Counted from the stretch's first letter, positions 19,452-30,045 are shown. The stretch is 64,000 bases of DNA from Sphingomonas canadensis (GCF_026013525.1 NZ_JAPDRA010000007.1:61118-125117), one strand, 5' to 3'. The notes: generated by a model not told the origin, from the letters alone. Numbers and translations are program-made.

Positions 19452-20531
19452 ATGACATTTTCGCAACATATTCTTTGCTTTGCGCAGACTCTTCGCGGCG
19501 GCGGGGTGGAACGGGCCATGCTCGCGCTGGCGCGGCAATGGTGCGCCGCGGGAAGGCGGGTCACCCTCCTCATCGGGGATGGCGGCGGGCCGCTGGCCGC
19601 AGAGGTGCCGGCCGCGGCGGACGCAAGGATGCTGGGCGACGGCCGCTACGGCGCGCTGCCCGGCGCGATCGCGGCGGCGGTGCGCGCGGACGCCCCGGAC
19701 ATGATCTTCTGCCCCGGCAACCATTATACCGGCGCGGCGGCGCTGGCCCGGCTGCGGCTGGGGCGCGGCTGCCCGCCGATCGTGGCGAAGATATCCAACG
19801 CGCTGGTGCGGCCGGAGATGGGGGCGATCGCGGCATGGGGCTATCGCCGCTGGCTGCGGGCGCACCCGCGCTTCCTGGCGCATGTGGTGGCGATGTCGCC
19901 GGCGATGGCGGCCGAGGCGGTGGCCGAGTTGCGGATCGCGGCGGAACGGGTGAGCGTGATCGCCAATCCCCCGCCCCGCCCGCCTGCCGATGCGCCGCCC
20001 GTGCCGCTGCCGCCCGGCCGGTTCCTGCTGGGCGTGGGGCGGCTGGAGCCACAGAAGCGCTGGGACCGGCTGATCGACGCGATGGCGCGGATCGCCGACC
20101 CTCAGGTTTCGCTGCTGATCCTGGGCGAAGGCGGCGCGCGTGCCGCGCTGGAGGCACAGGTGGCGCGTCTGGGGCTGGCGGCGCGGGTGCGCATGCCGGG
20201 CTATGCCGCCGATCCCGGCCCGGCGCTGGCGCGGGCCGAGGCGGCGGTGCTCACATCGGATTTCGAAGGCGTGCCCGGCGTGCTGCGCGAGGCGCTGGCG
20301 CTGGGCACCCCGGTGGTGGCGACCGAGGCGAGCGTGGCCGTGCGCGAGATCGTCGACACGCCGGACAAGGGCGAGGTGGTGCCGCGCGGCGATGCGGACG
20401 CGCTGCTGGCGGCGCTGGAGCGGCGGCTGGCGCCCGGCGCGGCACGGCCGGAACCGGTGGCGGCACCCGGCGATCCGGCGGCGGACTATCTGGCGCTGTT
20501 CGACCGGATCGCCGCTCAGCGCAGCGCGTAG
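19452..20531 (+). CDS. GT4-family glycosyltransferase
   Basis: Second soluble GT-B enzyme of the locus, 359 residues. The chosen ATG (19452) starts MTFSQHILCFAQTLRGGGVERAM, placing the glycine-rich TLRGGGVERA loop at the expected distance from the N-terminus. The C-terminal half has GRLEPQKRWDRLIDA and SDFEGVPGVLREALALGTP, the donor-binding signatures of family 4. Its last 16 bp overlap the convergent TonB receptor gene. Probable role in surface glycan assembly. Confidence 0.85.
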   Translation: MTFSQHILCFAQTLRGGGVERAMLALARQWCAAGRRVTLLIGDGGGPLAAEVPAAADARMLGDGRYGALPGAIAAAVRADAPDMIFCPGNHYTGAAALARLRLGRGCPPIVAKISNALVRPEMGAIAAWGYRRWLRAHPRFLAHVVAMSPAMAAEAVAELRIAAERVSVIANPPPRPPADAPPVPLPPGRFLLGVGRLEPQKRWDRLIDAMARIADPQVSLLILGEGGARAALEAQVARLGLAARVRMPGYAADPGPALARAEAAVLTSDFEGVPGVLREALALGTPVVATEASVAVREIVDTPDKGEVVPRGDADALLAALERRLAPGAARPEPVAAPGDPAADYLALFDRIAAQRSA

Positions 20532-22576
20532 CGCAGCCCCGCCCAGAGCGTGCGCGGGCTGGAGCGCTCGACGATGCCGCCGCCGCTGATCCCGGCCTCC
20601 ACCCGCGCATCGAACAGATTCTCGCCGCGCGCCTCGAACGACAGGCCCGCGCCCAGCGGCACGCGCAGCAATGCGTCGAGCGTGACCGCATCGTTCAGCA
20701 GGCGCAGGTTCTGGTCGTCCTCGAACTGTGCGCCGGTGTAGCGGCCGGTGAACGAGACGGCCCAGCCGCCGCGGCTCCAGCCCAGCGTGGCAGATCCCTG
20801 GTTGCGCGCGGTCTGCGCCGGGCGCAGGCCGTCGAGCGGGGCCGGCACGCCCGAGGCCGCGACGCGCGCATCGGCGAGCGACCAGGAGGCCGCCAGATAC
20901 CAGTCGCCGCGCGTCAGCCGCGCATCGAACTCCACGCCATAGGCGGTCACCGAATCCAGGTTCTGCCGCTGGCGATAGACGCCCGCCGCCGAGACGAAGC
21001 CGACGCCGGGGAAGCTGCCCGGGCCGCTGGCGATGGTGACGTTGGCGATCGCGCCGTCCAGCCGGTTCCAATAGCCCGTCGCGCGCAGCGTGAACCCGGC
21101 CGCGGGCGACCAGTCCAGCCCCGCCTCGGCCCCGCTCAGCCGCTCGGGGGCCAGCGCGGCGTTGGCGGCGGTGGCGTCGGCACCGACACGGAAAGGACGG
21201 TACAGCTCGTTCAGCGTCGGCAGCCGCCAGCCGCGATAGCCCGCCGCGCGCAGCGCGACCCCGCCGCCCGCGTCGAACGCCGCGCCGATCCGGCCCGTAC
21301 CTTCCCAGCCGCTGCGATCGGCGAAGGCCAGACCGGTGAGTAGCGCGCCGCCCGCCAGCGGCGCCTCGGTCATGCGGCCGCCGCGGATCTGCCATCGGTC
21401 CAGCCGCAGGCCGCCGCTGAGCGTCAGTGCGCCGGTTTCCACGCTGACATCGGCGAAGGCGCCGAAGGTGGCGCTGCGCCCGCCCGCCTCGCGCCGCCGC
21501 GTCGGGGCGCCGGCGACATAGGTGTAATATTCCTGGGTGCGGCCCGATACCGCGCGCGCATCGGCGCCCAGCCGCAGCGTCAGCACATCCCCGGCCGGCG
21601 GCTGGATTTCGATGCGGCCGCCGGTGCCGGTGGAGGGCACGCTATACTGGTCGAGCGTTGGAGTGACCGTGGCGCGTGCCGCGTCGACGCTGGCGAAACC
21701 GCTGGAGAAACCCCGCGCCTGGACATAGGCGAGCGCCGACCAGCGCCAGTCGCCCCGGCCGACGATGCGCAGGCTGGCGTCGGCGCCCTCGCTCTTGCCC
21801 GCGGTGAAGGCGACGCCGCGCTCGCGCCGGTCTGTGAAGCCCGAAAGGCTCGCCTGCACCTCGGCGCCGCCGGTATCGATCACCGCGCGCAGCGACAGGC
21901 TGGCCTGCTCATAGGGCGAGGCGCGATCCACCGGGCCGCGCTGTTCCGCGATGACCGGGATGAAGCCGTCGCCGCGCGCATATTGGGCGGCGGCGGTGAC
22001 GAAACCCGGGCCGAGCGCGGCCGACGCGGTGGCCACCGTATCCAGGCTGTCGCGGCTGCCATAGGCGGTGGAGAGCGCCAGCGGGCCGAGCGCCTCCGGC
22101 CCGGCGCTGAAAAGCTCGATCGTCCCCGCCAGCGCGCCCGGGCCGGCATAGCCGCTGCCCCCGCCGCGCACGACGCGCGCCGAGCCGAGCCGCGCGGGCA
22201 GATAGGCGGGGAAGGCCACCCAGCCGCCGAACGGATCGGCCTGGGGCACGCCATCGAGCAGCAGCAGCGTGCGGCTGGAGGCGTTCCCGCCCAGCCCGCG
22301 GATCGTGACGCCCTGGCTGGTGGGATGCGCCGATCGCGAATCGGAACGGCGGAACTGGGCGAGCCCGGCGACGTCGCGTAGCGCGTCCTCCAGCCGGGCA
22401 CTGGCGGTGCCGGTCAACCGTTCGCGATCGATCTCCGCCACGGCATAGGCCGCCTCGCCCGGGGGCGCTTCCAGCCCGCGGCCGGTGACCGTGATCTCGG
22501 CCGGGGTCTCGCCCGGATCCTGCGCGAAGGCGGGGGCCGCGAGCAGCAGCCCCGCCGCCGCCAGAGCATGCTTCAC
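20516..22576 (-). CDS. TonB-dependent outer-membrane receptor
   Basis: Outer-membrane importer of 686 residues with a signal peptide ending AAPAFA, a TonB box (ITVTGR), a plug domain (SQGVTIRGLGGNASSRTL) and a 22-strand barrel ending in an aromatic-poor LRYALR. The start is read as GTG at 22576 because this overlaps the maiA stop as GTGA; a longer frame from 22627 puts Arg-rich sequence before the signal peptide. It is the last gene of the long leftward pyrE-led operon. The ligand is not recognisable; the B12/siderophore-type plug only indicates a small-molecule substrate. Confidence 0.85.
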   Translation of the reverse strand: MKHALAAAGLLLAAPAFAQDPGETPAEITVTGRGLEAPPGEAAYAVAEIDRERLTGTASARLEDALRDVAGLAQFRRSDSRSAHPTSQGVTIRGLGGNASSRTLLLLDGVPQADPFGGWVAFPAYLPARLGSARVVRGGGSGYAGPGALAGTIELFSAGPEALGPLALSTAYGSRDSLDTVATASAALGPGFVTAAAQYARGDGFIPVIAEQRGPVDRASPYEQASLSLRAVIDTGGAEVQASLSGFTDRRERGVAFTAGKSEGADASLRIVGRGDWRWSALAYVQARGFSSGFASVDAARATVTPTLDQYSVPSTGTGGRIEIQPPAGDVLTLRLGADARAVSGRTQEYYTYVAGAPTRRREAGGRSATFGAFADVSVETGALTLSGGLRLDRWQIRGGRMTEAPLAGGALLTGLAFADRSGWEGTGRIGAAFDAGGGVALRAAGYRGWRLPTLNELYRPFRVGADATAANAALAPERLSGAEAGLDWSPAAGFTLRATGYWNRLDGAIANVTIASGPGSFPGVGFVSAAGVYRQRQNLDSVTAYGVEFDARLTRGDWYLAASWSLADARVAASGVPAPLDGLRPAQTARNQGSATLGWSRGGWAVSFTGRYTGAQFEDDQNLRLLNDAVTLDALLRVPLGAGLSFEARGENLFDARVEAGISGGGIVERSSPRTLWAGLRYALR

Positions 22577-23208
22577 GGCTTCACGCGATCGGGATGCGCC
22601 GCGGCGAAAGAGGGCAGCGCCTGGCACGCGGCATCGGCAGCGAGCAGCCGGGGATAGGCATCGAGCGGCGTATCGAAACGGCGCGCGTTGAACATCTGCG
22701 GCACCAGGCAGATGTCGGAGACGTCGGGTGCGGCGCCGCCCAGGAACGGCCCTTCGCCGCCGCCGGCCTCCGCCATCGCCTCCAGCGCGGCGAAGCCCTC
22801 CGCGATCCAGTGGCGCGTCCAGTCGTCACGCTTGGGCTCGTCGGCGCCGATGTCGCGCTTCAGCCAGCGCATCACGCGCAGGTTGTTGAGCGGATGGATG
22901 TCGCACGCGATCACCAGCGCGCGCGCCATCGCGTCGGCACGGGCATCGGGATCGGCCGGGATCAGCCGGGGTTCGGGAAAACGCGCGTCGAGCCATTCGA
23001 CGATCGCCAGGCTCTGCGTCAGCACCCGCGTTCCGGTGTCGAGCGCGGGGACGAACCCCTGGGGGTTGCGCGCCAGATGCTCGGGGCTGCGCTGCTGGTT
23101 TTCCAGCAGCATCACATCGTTGCGGCGATATTCCACGCCCTTGAGGTTCAGCGCGATGCGGACGCGATAGCCCGCCGAGGAGCGGAAATAATCGTGGAGC
23201 AGCAGCAT
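22573..23208 (-). CDS. maiA: Maleylacetoacetate isomerase / zeta-class glutathione S-transferase
   Basis: Cytosolic GST-fold isomerase of tyrosine/homogentisate breakdown, converting maleylacetoacetate to fumarylacetoacetate. The 211-residue product begins LLHDYFRSSAGYRVRIALN, with the zeta-class S-S-x-x-x-R/V pattern, then QGFVPAL and a C-terminal helical domain with NNLRVMRWL. Starts 2 bp after the AI-2E permease stop. No other homogentisate genes are adjacent, so the exact reaction is inferred from the family alone. Confidence 0.82.
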   Translation of the reverse strand: MLLLHDYFRSSAGYRVRIALNLKGVEYRRNDVMLLENQQRSPEHLARNPQGFVPALDTGTRVLTQSLAIVEWLDARFPEPRLIPADPDARADAMARALVIACDIHPLNNLRVMRWLKRDIGADEPKRDDWTRHWIAEGFAALEAMAEAGGGEGPFLGGAAPDVSDICLVPQMFNARRFDTPLDAYPRLLAADAACQALPSFAAAHPDRVKP

Positions 23209-23210
23209 GC

Positions 23211-24356
23211 TCAGTCCTTGGTTTCGGTCATCGGTTCGGGATCGGGGACCAGCGGCTCGCGGCTTCGCCAGCGCGCGCGCCGCCGCCCGATGCCGGCCTG
23301 GGCGGCGCGTTCCGATTCGCGTTCCAGCGCGACCTTGATCATCGCCACCATCGGATCGGCCAGCGCCAGCCCCATCACGCCGAACAGCGTGCTCGCCAGG
23401 ATCTGGGCCGAAAGCGTCAGCGCGGGCGGCAGGTCCACCGTGTGCCGCGCCACCAGCGGGATCAGCACATAGCCGTCAAAGGTCTGCACGCCGAAATAGA
23501 TGGCGATCGCCCACAGCCCCTGATCCTGCCCAGCGCTAAACCCCACCGCCACCATCAGCACGCCCGAGACGAAGGCGCCGATATTGGGGATGAAGGCCAG
23601 GATGCCGGTGATGATGCCCAGCAGCAGCGCCATCGGCACCCCCGCGATCGACAGCAGGATCCAGGTGAGCACGCCTTCGAACAGCATCCCCGCCAGCCGC
23701 CCGGCGAGCAGGATGCGCATCGTCCGCGCCATCCGCGCCAGCGTGACCGAGAATTCGTCGCGCGCGGCGATCGGCACCATCCACTGCAGCCCGCGCTCGT
23801 ACAGCCGCGGCTCGATGGCGACGAACAGGCCGATCGTCATCACCATCAGCAGGCTGCCGAACGCGCCCAGCAGCGACCCCACCGCCGAGGTGAGCCGCCC
23901 GACCGAGCTCATCGCCTGCTGCGCCATGCCGGCCAGGTCGGACGCGCCGGGCATGATCCCCAGGCCGGAAAGCCAGGCGGCGATCCGCGTCCACTGCACC
24001 TCCAGCGTGGTGCGGAGCTGCTCGGCCTGCTGGGCGATCTGGACGCCGGTGAGATAGAAGACGCCGGCGACGAAGGCGATCACCAGCAGCACGACGATGG
24101 CCAGCAGCGCGCCGCGCGGCAGCGGCAGCACGCGGCGCAGCAGCCGGACGCCGCCGTCGAGCATCGATGCGAACACCAGCGCCCCGAAGATGATCAGCAG
24201 CGGCTGGATCAGCAGCACCACCAGCCCGATCGCGATCGCGAGCCCGAACCATACGGAGGCGCGGCGCAGCTCCGCACGGATCAGCGGATCGCGCAGCTCG
24301 TTTGGGCCGGGCTCCTGAACGACCGATACCGCGCCCGGCGCCGCCTCTTCGCTCAT
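23211..24356 (-). CDS. AI-2E family transporter
   Basis: Inner-membrane permease of the AI-2 exporter/UPF0118 family, 381 residues with about eight helices: two pairs near the N-terminus, a long helical soluble section (QQAEQLRTTLEVQWTRIAAW), and the C-terminal cluster with GIITGILAFIPNIGAFVSG, the most conserved stretch of the family. The substrate is unknown; relatives have been linked to AI-2 export and to sodium/proton antiport. Its ATG overlaps the lepB stop, so it is translationally coupled. Confidence 0.87.
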   Translation of the reverse strand: MSEEAAPGAVSVVQEPGPNELRDPLIRAELRRASVWFGLAIAIGLVVLLIQPLLIIFGALVFASMLDGGVRLLRRVLPLPRGALLAIVVLLVIAFVAGVFYLTGVQIAQQAEQLRTTLEVQWTRIAAWLSGLGIMPGASDLAGMAQQAMSSVGRLTSAVGSLLGAFGSLLMVMTIGLFVAIEPRLYERGLQWMVPIAARDEFSVTLARMARTMRILLAGRLAGMLFEGVLTWILLSIAGVPMALLLGIITGILAFIPNIGAFVSGVLMVAVGFSAGQDQGLWAIAIYFGVQTFDGYVLIPLVARHTVDLPPALTLSAQILASTLFGVMGLALADPMVAMIKVALERESERAAQAGIGRRRARWRSREPLVPDPEPMTETKD

Positions 24357-25249
24357 TCGGTACCCCTTTCAGGCCGCAGCGACATGCCCGCCCGCCCGGA
24401 ACGGAACGACGAGAACCAGGTCAGCGGGTTCCACGTCGCCGTGCCGTCGAGCGAGAAGGTGATGAACTCGGCGCGGCCGCCGATATTCTCCCACGGAACC
24501 GGCCCGCCCAGCCCCTTCACCGCTACCGGATAGCGGCTGTCGGCGCTGTTGTCGCGGTTGTCGCCCATCAGGAACACGCGCCCGCGGGGCACCCGCATCT
24601 CCGGGAAATCGTCGCCCGCGCTATGGCCCAGATCGGCGACGACATAGCTCGGCCCGCCGGGCAGCGTCTCGCGATAGACGGTCAGCCGGCAATAGAGCGC
24701 CCCGTCCTGCGCACGCACGCGGCGACCGGCATAGAATTGCGATCCGCCCTCTTCCGAATTGGTGCTGCACCGCGTGTTGGCATCGACGGGCACGAGCTGG
24801 TCGGGCAGCCACTCGCGCTCCAGCGGGCGGCCGTTGAGCCACACCACCCCGCCGCGCACCGCGATGCGATCGCCCGGCAGCGCGATCACGCGCTTGATAT
24901 AGTCGGTGTCCTGCCCCGGCGGGGTGACGATCACCACGTCCCCGCGCTGCGGCAGGCTGCCCATCAGCCGCCCCGGCATGAAGGGCAGCAGGTGGAAGGT
25001 CGGCGTGACGTAGGAATAGCCATAGGGATATTTGGTCACCACCAGCCGGTCGCCGACGCGCAGCAGCGGCAGCATCGATTCCGACGGGATGTAGAAGGGC
25101 TTGGCGATCAGGCTGTGGAAGCCCAGCACCGCCACGACCAGCCACAGGATGCCGCGCGCCTCCGCCCACCAGTCGGTGTGGTGGTGCGCCTCGTCATCCT
25201 CCTGCTCCCCGGCCTCCGGCGCCAGCGCCAGCTCGTCCGCACGCATCAC
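24353..25249 (-). CDS. lepB: Signal peptidase I
   Basis: Inner-membrane serine endopeptidase that removes Sec and Tat signal peptides. The 298-residue product has one N-terminal membrane helix ([16 protein letters not shown]), the catalytic serine in PSESMLPLL, the catalytic lysine in [14 protein letters not shown] and the conserved box [11 protein letters not shown]. Preceded by acpS with an ATGA overlap. In many alphaproteobacteria rnc and era follow lepB; here an AI-2E permease does instead. Confidence 0.94.
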   Translation of the reverse strand: MMRADELALAPEAGEQEDDEAHHHTDWWAEARGILWLVVAVLGFHSLIAKPFYIPSESMLPLLRVGDRLVVTKYPYGYSYVTPTFHLLPFMPGRLMGSLPQRGDVVIVTPPGQDTDYIKRVIALPGDRIAVRGGVVWLNGRPLEREWLPDQLVPVDANTRCSTNSEEGGSQFYAGRRVRAQDGALYCRLTVYRETLPGGPSYVVADLGHSAGDDFPEMRVPRGRVFLMGDNRDNSADSRYPVAVKGLGGPVPWENIGGRAEFITFSLDGTATWNPLTWFSSFRSGRAGMSLRPERGTE

Positions 25250-25659
25250 TCGTTCCTTCCCACCGGAAGCGCCTCGACCATCACCATGGCATAGGCCCAG
25301 GGGTCGTCGTCGGTCAGCGTCAGGTGTACCACGGCGCGGTGCCCCTCCGGCACCAGCGCGTCAAGCCGCGCCCTGGCACCCCCGGTGAGCATCAGCGTGG
25401 GCGCGCCCGAACGCGCGTTCACCACTCCGATGTCCTTCATGAACACGCCCTGAGAGAATCCCGTTCCCACCGCCTTCGAAAACGCCTCCTTCGCGGCGAA
25501 TCGCTTCGCCAGCGTCGCGGCGCGGGTGTGCGGGCGGCGCGCGGCCTTGGCTAACTCGGTTTCGGTAAAGACGCGGTTTTCGAAACGTTCGCCGAAGCGC
25601 TCGAGCGATTTGCGGATGCGATCGATGTTGCACAGGTCGGAGCCGAGGCCGATGATCAT
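25246..25659 (-). CDS. acpS: Holo-[acyl-carrier-protein] synthase
   Basis: Transfers 4'-phosphopantetheine from CoA to acyl carrier protein. The 137-residue product starts [15 protein letters not shown] and contains [15 protein letters not shown], giving the Mg-binding Asp and Glu and the CoA-binding lysine of the family. Length typical. It lies between pdxJ and lepB, the usual alphaproteobacterial order. Confidence 0.95.
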   Translation of the reverse strand: MIIGLGSDLCNIDRIRKSLERFGERFENRVFTETELAKAARRPHTRAATLAKRFAAKEAFSKAVGTGFSQGVFMKDIGVVNARSGAPTLMLTGGARARLDALVPEGHRAVVHLTLTDDDPWAYAMVMVEALPVGRNE

Positions 25660-25701
25660 GCGCCTAGGCCCAGCCGTCCCGGGAAGGAAGCGAAGGGACG
25701 C

Positions 25702-26451
25702 TCATCCCCGCGCCTCGTCCATCAGCGCGCGCATGCGCCGGACCACCGGGGCCAGTCCGTCGAAAATCGCCTCGCCGATCAGGAAATGGCCGATGTTCAG
25801 TTCGGCGACCTGCGGGATCGCGGCGATGGGGATCACATTGTCGAAGGTGAGGCCGTGGCCCGCATGCGGCTCCAGCCCCGCCTTGGCGGCCAGCGCTGCG
25901 GCGTCGGCGATGCGCTTCAGCTCCTCGGCCCGGCCATGTTCGGGCAGCTCGCAATAGCGGCCGGTGTGCAGCTCCACCACGGGGGCGCCCAGGCGCAGCG
26001 CCGCGTCGATCTGGCGCTCGTCGGGCTCGATGAACAGCGACACGCGGCAACCCGCCTCGCGCAGCTTGGCGACCATCGGCGCCAGGTGGTTGTGCTGGCC
26101 CGCGGCGTCCAGCCCGCCCTCGGTCGTCCGCTCCTCGCGCTTCTCGGGCACGATGCACACGGCATGCGGGCGATGGCGCAGCGCGATCGCCAGCATCTCC
26201 TCCGTCGCCGCCATCTCCAGGTTGAGCGGAACGGGCAGCCCGGCCGAAAGCCGCGCGAAATCGTCGTCGGTGATGTGGCGCCGGTCTTCGCGCAGGTGCG
26301 CGGTGATGCCGTCCGCCCCCGCCTCCGCCGCCAGCAGCGCGGCCCGCACGGGATCGGGATAGCCGCTGCCGCGCGCGTTGCGCACGGTGGCGACGTGATC
26401 GATGTTGACGCCGAGGCGGAGCCGCCCGTCCTGAGCTTGCCGAAGGATCAC
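25702..26451 (-). CDS. pdxJ: Pyridoxine 5'-phosphate synthase
   Basis: Last ring-closing step of vitamin B6 synthesis, condensing 1-deoxyxylulose 5-phosphate with 3-amino-2-oxopropyl phosphate. The 249-residue TIM-barrel enzyme shows [31 protein letters not shown] and [13 protein letters not shown]. The start is read as GTG 26451, which overlaps the pyrE stop (GTGA). The first 11 residues ([11 protein letters not shown]) are unusual for PdxJ and are encoded by a repeat-like sequence; without it the protein would start close to LGVNIDH as in other members. Confidence 0.93.
   Translation of the reverse strand: MILRQAQDGRLRLGVNIDHVATVRNARGSGYPDPVRAALLAAEAGADGITAHLREDRRHITDDDFARLSAGLPVPLNLEMAATEEMLAIALRHRPHAVCIVPEKREERTTEGGLDAAGQHNHLAPMVAKLREAGCRVSLFIEPDERQIDAALRLGAPVVELHTGRYCELPEHGRAEELKRIADAAALAAKAGLEPHAGHGLTFDNVIPIAAIPQVAELNIGHFLIGEAIFDGLAPVVRRMRALMDEARG
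26425..26450. repeat. Sphingomonad-type interspersed repeat inside pdxJ 5' end
   Basis: The segment CGTCCTGAGCTTGCCGAAGG, read on the + strand, resembles a short imperfect palindrome I associate from memory with many sphingomonad genomes (form TCCTGAGCxTGxCGAAGGA). Here it lies in coding sequence and supplies the extra N-terminal residues of PdxJ. No other convincing copy is in this window; a degenerate one may be at 34190-34210 (GGGGCCTGCCGAAGGGG). Confidence 0.5.
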
Positions 26452-27032
26452 GCGGCGGCCCGGCTGCCGGGCTTCACCGCGGGAATCGCCGCCAGTTCGG
26501 GCGGCAGCGAATCGGGGGCATAGGCGGGAACGTCGAGGCGGAGGAGCGGATAGAAGGGCACGCCCAGATCGGCCGTGCCGTTGGAGCGGTCCACCAGCGC
26601 GGCGGCGGCGATCACGTCGCCGCCCGCATCGCGGATCGCCGCCATCGCCTCGCGCGAGGAAAGGCCGGTAGTGACCACATCCTCCATCATCAGCACCTTC
26701 TGGCCCGGCGACAGGCGGAATCCGCGGCGCAGCTCGAACGTGCCGGTGGGGCGCTCCACGAACATCGCGTCGACGCCCAGCGCGCGCGCCATCTCGTGCC
26801 CGGCGATCACCCCGCCCATCGCGGGGGAGACCACCGCCTCGATTCGCGAGCGCAGCTCTGCCGGGATGCGCGCGGCCAGCGCATCGGCCAGCCGGGCTCC
26901 GCGCGCGGGGCTCATCAGCACGCGCGCGCATTGCAGATAGCGCGAACTGCGCAGCCCCGAAGAGAGGATGAAATGCCCCTCGAGCAGCGCCTCCGCGGCG
27001 CGAAACTCCGCCAGAACCTCGTCGTCCGTCAA
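26448..27032 (-). CDS. pyrE: Orotate phosphoribosyltransferase
   Basis: Adds ribose 5-phosphate from PRPP to orotate in pyrimidine synthesis. The 194-residue product contains the PRPP loop [17 protein letters not shown] and the family start [22 protein letters not shown] at 27032 is chosen as start: it has GGGAG 8 bp upstream and gives normal length, whereas the frame extending to 27374 crosses the ctaC promoter. First gene of the leftward operon, divergent from cytochrome oxidase. Confidence 0.9.
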   Translation of the reverse strand: MTDDEVLAEFRAAEALLEGHFILSSGLRSSRYLQCARVLMSPARGARLADALAARIPAELRSRIEAVVSPAMGGVIAGHEMARALGVDAMFVERPTGTFELRRGFRLSPGQKVLMMEDVVTTGLSSREAMAAIRDAGGDVIAAAALVDRSNGTADLGVPFYPLLRLDVPAYAPDSLPPELAAIPAVKPGSRAAA

Positions 27033-27110
27033 CGCTGCCGCTCCCGCCCGGAATGGGCGCGCGTTACTTAGGGGCGGTACGCACCAGCCGCAACGCCCAT
27101 CAAAAAGCTG

Positions 27111-27138
27111 TTGAGAACCCGGCGCGCGGTCGTATAGG
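27111..27138 (+). promoter_or_regulatory. Putative promoter of the cytochrome oxidase operon
   Basis: TTGAGA at 27111-27116 and TATAGG at 27133-27138 with a 16-bp spacer, 55 bp before the ctaC start, in the 160-bp divergent gap between pyrE and ctaC. Good match to a housekeeping promoter by eye. Confidence 0.4.
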
Positions 27139-27192
27139 CCGCAGCGATTGGACAATTTGTCCCAGCGCTTCAAAACGGGGTGATCACGAACG

Positions 27193-28317
27193 ATGCGCAT
27201 GCTTGGGTTGACTTCGATCGTCCTGGCGGCGGGGCTGGCACTGGCCGGCCCGTCCCAGGCACAGGCTCCGGCGGCTGCGCCCGCAGCGCCGGCGGCGGCA
27301 CCGGTTGCCGCTCCCGCTCCGGCCACGGCCACCGCGACTCCGGCCGCGCCCGCCGCATCGGCGGAAGAGGCCAAGCCGGCCGATCCGCTTCAGAATGCGG
27401 ACGGCAGCTTCAAGTTCGCGCCCGATCCCAGCATCGGCCAGCCGAGCACCTATTGGGGCCTGCAGCAGCAGGTGACCCCCAACGGCCGGACGGCGCACTG
27501 GTTCCACGACGTGATCCTGCTGCCGCTGATCGTCTTCATCAGCATCTTCGTGCTGGTGCTGCTGCTGTGGGTGATCGTTCGCTATCGCCGCGCCGCCAAC
27601 CCGGAACCTTCGAAGACCAGCCACAACACGCTGATCGAGGTGATCTGGACGCTGGTGCCCGTGCTGATCCTGGTCGCCGTGGCGGTGCCCTCGATCCGGC
27701 TGCTCGCCGCGCAGTTCAAGCCCGCGCCCGACAATGCCGTCACGCTGAAGGCGATCGGCAACCAGTGGTTCTGGTCCTATGAATATCCCGATCATGGCGG
27801 CATCCAGATCACTGCCAACATGCTGAAGGAAAAGAACGAGGTTGAGCCGGGCCAGCGTTTCCGCACCGATCAGGACGGCCCCCGCCTGCTGGCGACCGAC
27901 AACCGCATCGTCCTTCCCGTCGGCGTTCCGATCCGCCTGCAGACCACCGCGCAGGACGTGATCCACGCCTGGGCGGTCCCCGCCTTCTGGATCAAGCTTG
28001 ACGCGATCCCGGGCCGGACCAACGAAACCAGCTTCATCATCGAGAAGCCGGGCATCTACTTCGGCCAGTGTTCCGAACTGTGCGGCGCGCGCCACGGCTA
28101 TATGCCGATCGTGGTCGAAGCCGTCTCTCCCGAGGTGTTCGAGCAGTGGGTGAAGGCCAAGGGCGGCAAGATGCCCGAGGCCAAGGCCGCGGCCGCCCCG
28201 GCAGCCACCGCACCGGCCGCCCCCGCCAACGACAGCGAGCCGGCGAATGCCGCCGACGCGCTGGCGCAGACCAACAATGCCGAGCCCGCGAACGCGGCCG
28301 CCAGCACGGGTCACTGA
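27193..28317 (+). CDS. ctaC: Cytochrome c oxidase subunit II
   Basis: Electron-entry subunit of aa3-type oxidase, holding the dinuclear CuA centre on the periplasmic face. The 374-residue precursor has a signal peptide ([21 protein letters not shown]), an Ala/Pro-rich linker, two membrane helices (about 112-135 and 155-178) and a cupredoxin domain with the CuA site [13 protein letters not shown] plus the upstream [14 protein letters not shown]. The last 60 residues are an Ala/Asn-rich tail not needed for the fold. Leads the oxidase operon. Confidence 0.95.
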   Translation: MRMLGLTSIVLAAGLALAGPSQAQAPAAAPAAPAAAPVAAPAPATATATPAAPAASAEEAKPADPLQNADGSFKFAPDPSIGQPSTYWGLQQQVTPNGRTAHWFHDVILLPLIVFISIFVLVLLLWVIVRYRRAANPEPSKTSHNTLIEVIWTLVPVLILVAVAVPSIRLLAAQFKPAPDNAVTLKAIGNQWFWSYEYPDHGGIQITANMLKEKNEVEPGQRFRTDQDGPRLLATDNRIVLPVGVPIRLQTTAQDVIHAWAVPAFWIKLDAIPGRTNETSFIIEKPGIYFGQCSELCGARHGYMPIVVEAVSPEVFEQWVKAKGGKMPEAKAAAAPAATAPAAPANDSEPANAADALAQTNNAEPANAAASTGH

Positions 28318-28321
28318 GATC

Positions 28322-29989
28322 ATGTCCGATACCGCAGTTGCACACGCCGCGCATGACGCCCATGCGCACCACGACGCCGACCACAAGCCGGGCTTCTTCG
28401 TCCGCTGGTTCCTTTCGACGAACCACAAGGACATCGGCACGCTGTACCTGATCTTCGCGATCTTCGCGGGGATCATCGGCGGCGGCATTTCCGGCCTGAT
28501 GCGCATGGAGCTCGCCGCTCCGGGCATCCAGTATCTGCCGCATTGGCTGGAGGCGCTGCACGGCTCGGCGACCTTCGACGAATCGCTCCATTTCTGGAAC
28601 GTGCTGATCACCGCGCACGGCCTGATCATGGTGTTCTTCATGGTCATGCCGGCGATGATCGGCGGCTTCGGCAACTGGTTCGTCCCGATCATGATCGGCG
28701 CGCCGGACATGGCGTTCCCGCGCATGAACAACATCTCGTTCTGGCTGCTGATCCCGGCCTTCACGCTGCTGCTCGCCTCGCCCTTCGTGGGCATCGGCGC
28801 CGGCACGGGCTGGACGGTCTATGCCCCGCTCTCGACCTATGGCGAGCCGGGGCCGTCGGTGGACATGGCGATCCTGTCGCTCCACCTGGCGGGCGCCAGC
28901 TCGATCCTGGGCGCGATCAACTTCATCACCACCATCTTCAACATGCGCGCGCCGGGCATGACCCTGCACAAGATGCCGCTGTTCGTGTGGTCGGTGCTGG
29001 TCACCGCCTTCCTGCTGCTGCTGTCGCTGCCGGTTCTCGCCGCGGCGATCACCATGCTGCTGACCGACCGCAAGTTCGGCACGGCCTTCTACGATCCGGC
29101 AGCGGGCGGCGATCCCGTGCTCTACCAGCACCTCTTCTGGTTCTTCGGACACCCTGAGGTGTACATCATGATCCTGCCGGGCTTCGGCATCGTCAGCCAG
29201 ATCGTGTCGACCTTCAGCCGCAAGCCGGTGTTCGGCTATCTCGGCATGGCCTATGCCATGGTCGCGATCGGCGTGGTGGGCTTCGTGGTGTGGGCGCACC
29301 ACATGTTCACCACCGGCATGAGCGTTCAGGTGAAGATGTACTTCACCGCCGCGACGATGGTGATCGCGGTGCCCACGGGCATCAAGATCTTCTCGTGGAT
29401 CGCGACGATGTGGGGCGGCTCGATGAGCTTCAAGACCCCCATGGTGTGGGCGATCGGCTTCATCTTCATGTTCACCGTCGGCGGCGTGACCGGCGTGGTC
29501 CTCGCCAACGGCGGCGTCGACGATTACATGCAGGACACCTATTACGTGGTGGCGCACTTCCACTACGTGCTCTCGCTGGGCGCGGTGTTCGGCCTGTTCG
29601 CCGGCTTCTACTACTGGTTCCCGAAGATGAGCGGGAAGATGTACAGCGAAGTGCTGGGCCAGCTTCACTTCTGGCTGTTCTTCATCGGCGTGAACGTGCT
29701 GTTCTTCCCGATGCACTTCCTGGGCCTGCAGGGCATGCCGCGCCGCTATCCGGACTTCCCGGACGCCTATGCCTATTGGAACCACATCGCCAGCCTGGGC
29801 TATGTGATCATGCTGGCGGGCGTGGCCGTGTTCTTCTGGAACCTGATCCAGTCGCTGCTCGCCGGCCGCCAGGCCGAGGGCAACCCCTGGGGCGAAGGCG
29901 CGACCACGCTGGAATGGACGCTGTCCAGCCCGCCGCCCTTCCACCAGTTCGAGACGCTGCCGGTGATCGACGACGCCAAGGCGCACTAA
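28322..29989 (+). CDS. ctaD: Cytochrome c oxidase subunit I
   Basis: Catalytic heme-copper subunit that reduces oxygen to water and pumps protons. The 555-residue, 12-helix protein starts at ATG 28322, five bases after ctaC, with a His-rich N-terminus ([14 protein letters not shown]). Key ligands are seen: [10 protein letters not shown] (low-spin heme), the cross-linked HPEVY, the copper pair in VWAHHMF and the heme pair in HFHYVLS. A strong terminator follows, so expression of the downstream assembly genes may need another promoter. Confidence 0.96.
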   Translation: MSDTAVAHAAHDAHAHHDADHKPGFFVRWFLSTNHKDIGTLYLIFAIFAGIIGGGISGLMRMELAAPGIQYLPHWLEALHGSATFDESLHFWNVLITAHGLIMVFFMVMPAMIGGFGNWFVPIMIGAPDMAFPRMNNISFWLLIPAFTLLLASPFVGIGAGTGWTVYAPLSTYGEPGPSVDMAILSLHLAGASSILGAINFITTIFNMRAPGMTLHKMPLFVWSVLVTAFLLLLSLPVLAAAITMLLTDRKFGTAFYDPAAGGDPVLYQHLFWFFGHPEVYIMILPGFGIVSQIVSTFSRKPVFGYLGMAYAMVAIGVVGFVVWAHHMFTTGMSVQVKMYFTAATMVIAVPTGIKIFSWIATMWGGSMSFKTPMVWAIGFIFMFTVGGVTGVVLANGGVDDYMQDTYYVVAHFHYVLSLGAVFGLFAGFYYWFPKMSGKMYSEVLGQLHFWLFFIGVNVLFFPMHFLGLQGMPRRYPDFPDAYAYWNHIASLGYVIMLAGVAVFFWNLIQSLLAGRQAEGNPWGEGATTLEWTLSSPPPFHQFETLPVIDDAKAH

Positions 29990-30017
29990 GCGCCGCGGGC
30001 CACTGGCCGGAAACGAG

Positions 30018-30045
30018 ACGCCCCGGGGAAACCCGGGGCGTTTTC
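30018..30045 (+). terminator. Rho-independent terminator after ctaD
   Basis: Perfect 10-bp stem ACGCCCCGGG / CCCGGGGCGT closed by a GAAA tetraloop and followed by TTTTC, 28 bp after the ctaD stop. Confidence 0.9.

Noticed and set aside
25702..26931. 409-codon pdxJ
   Set aside because: The added N-terminus is an out-of-frame reading of pyrE; the GTGA-coupled start at 26451 fits the family.
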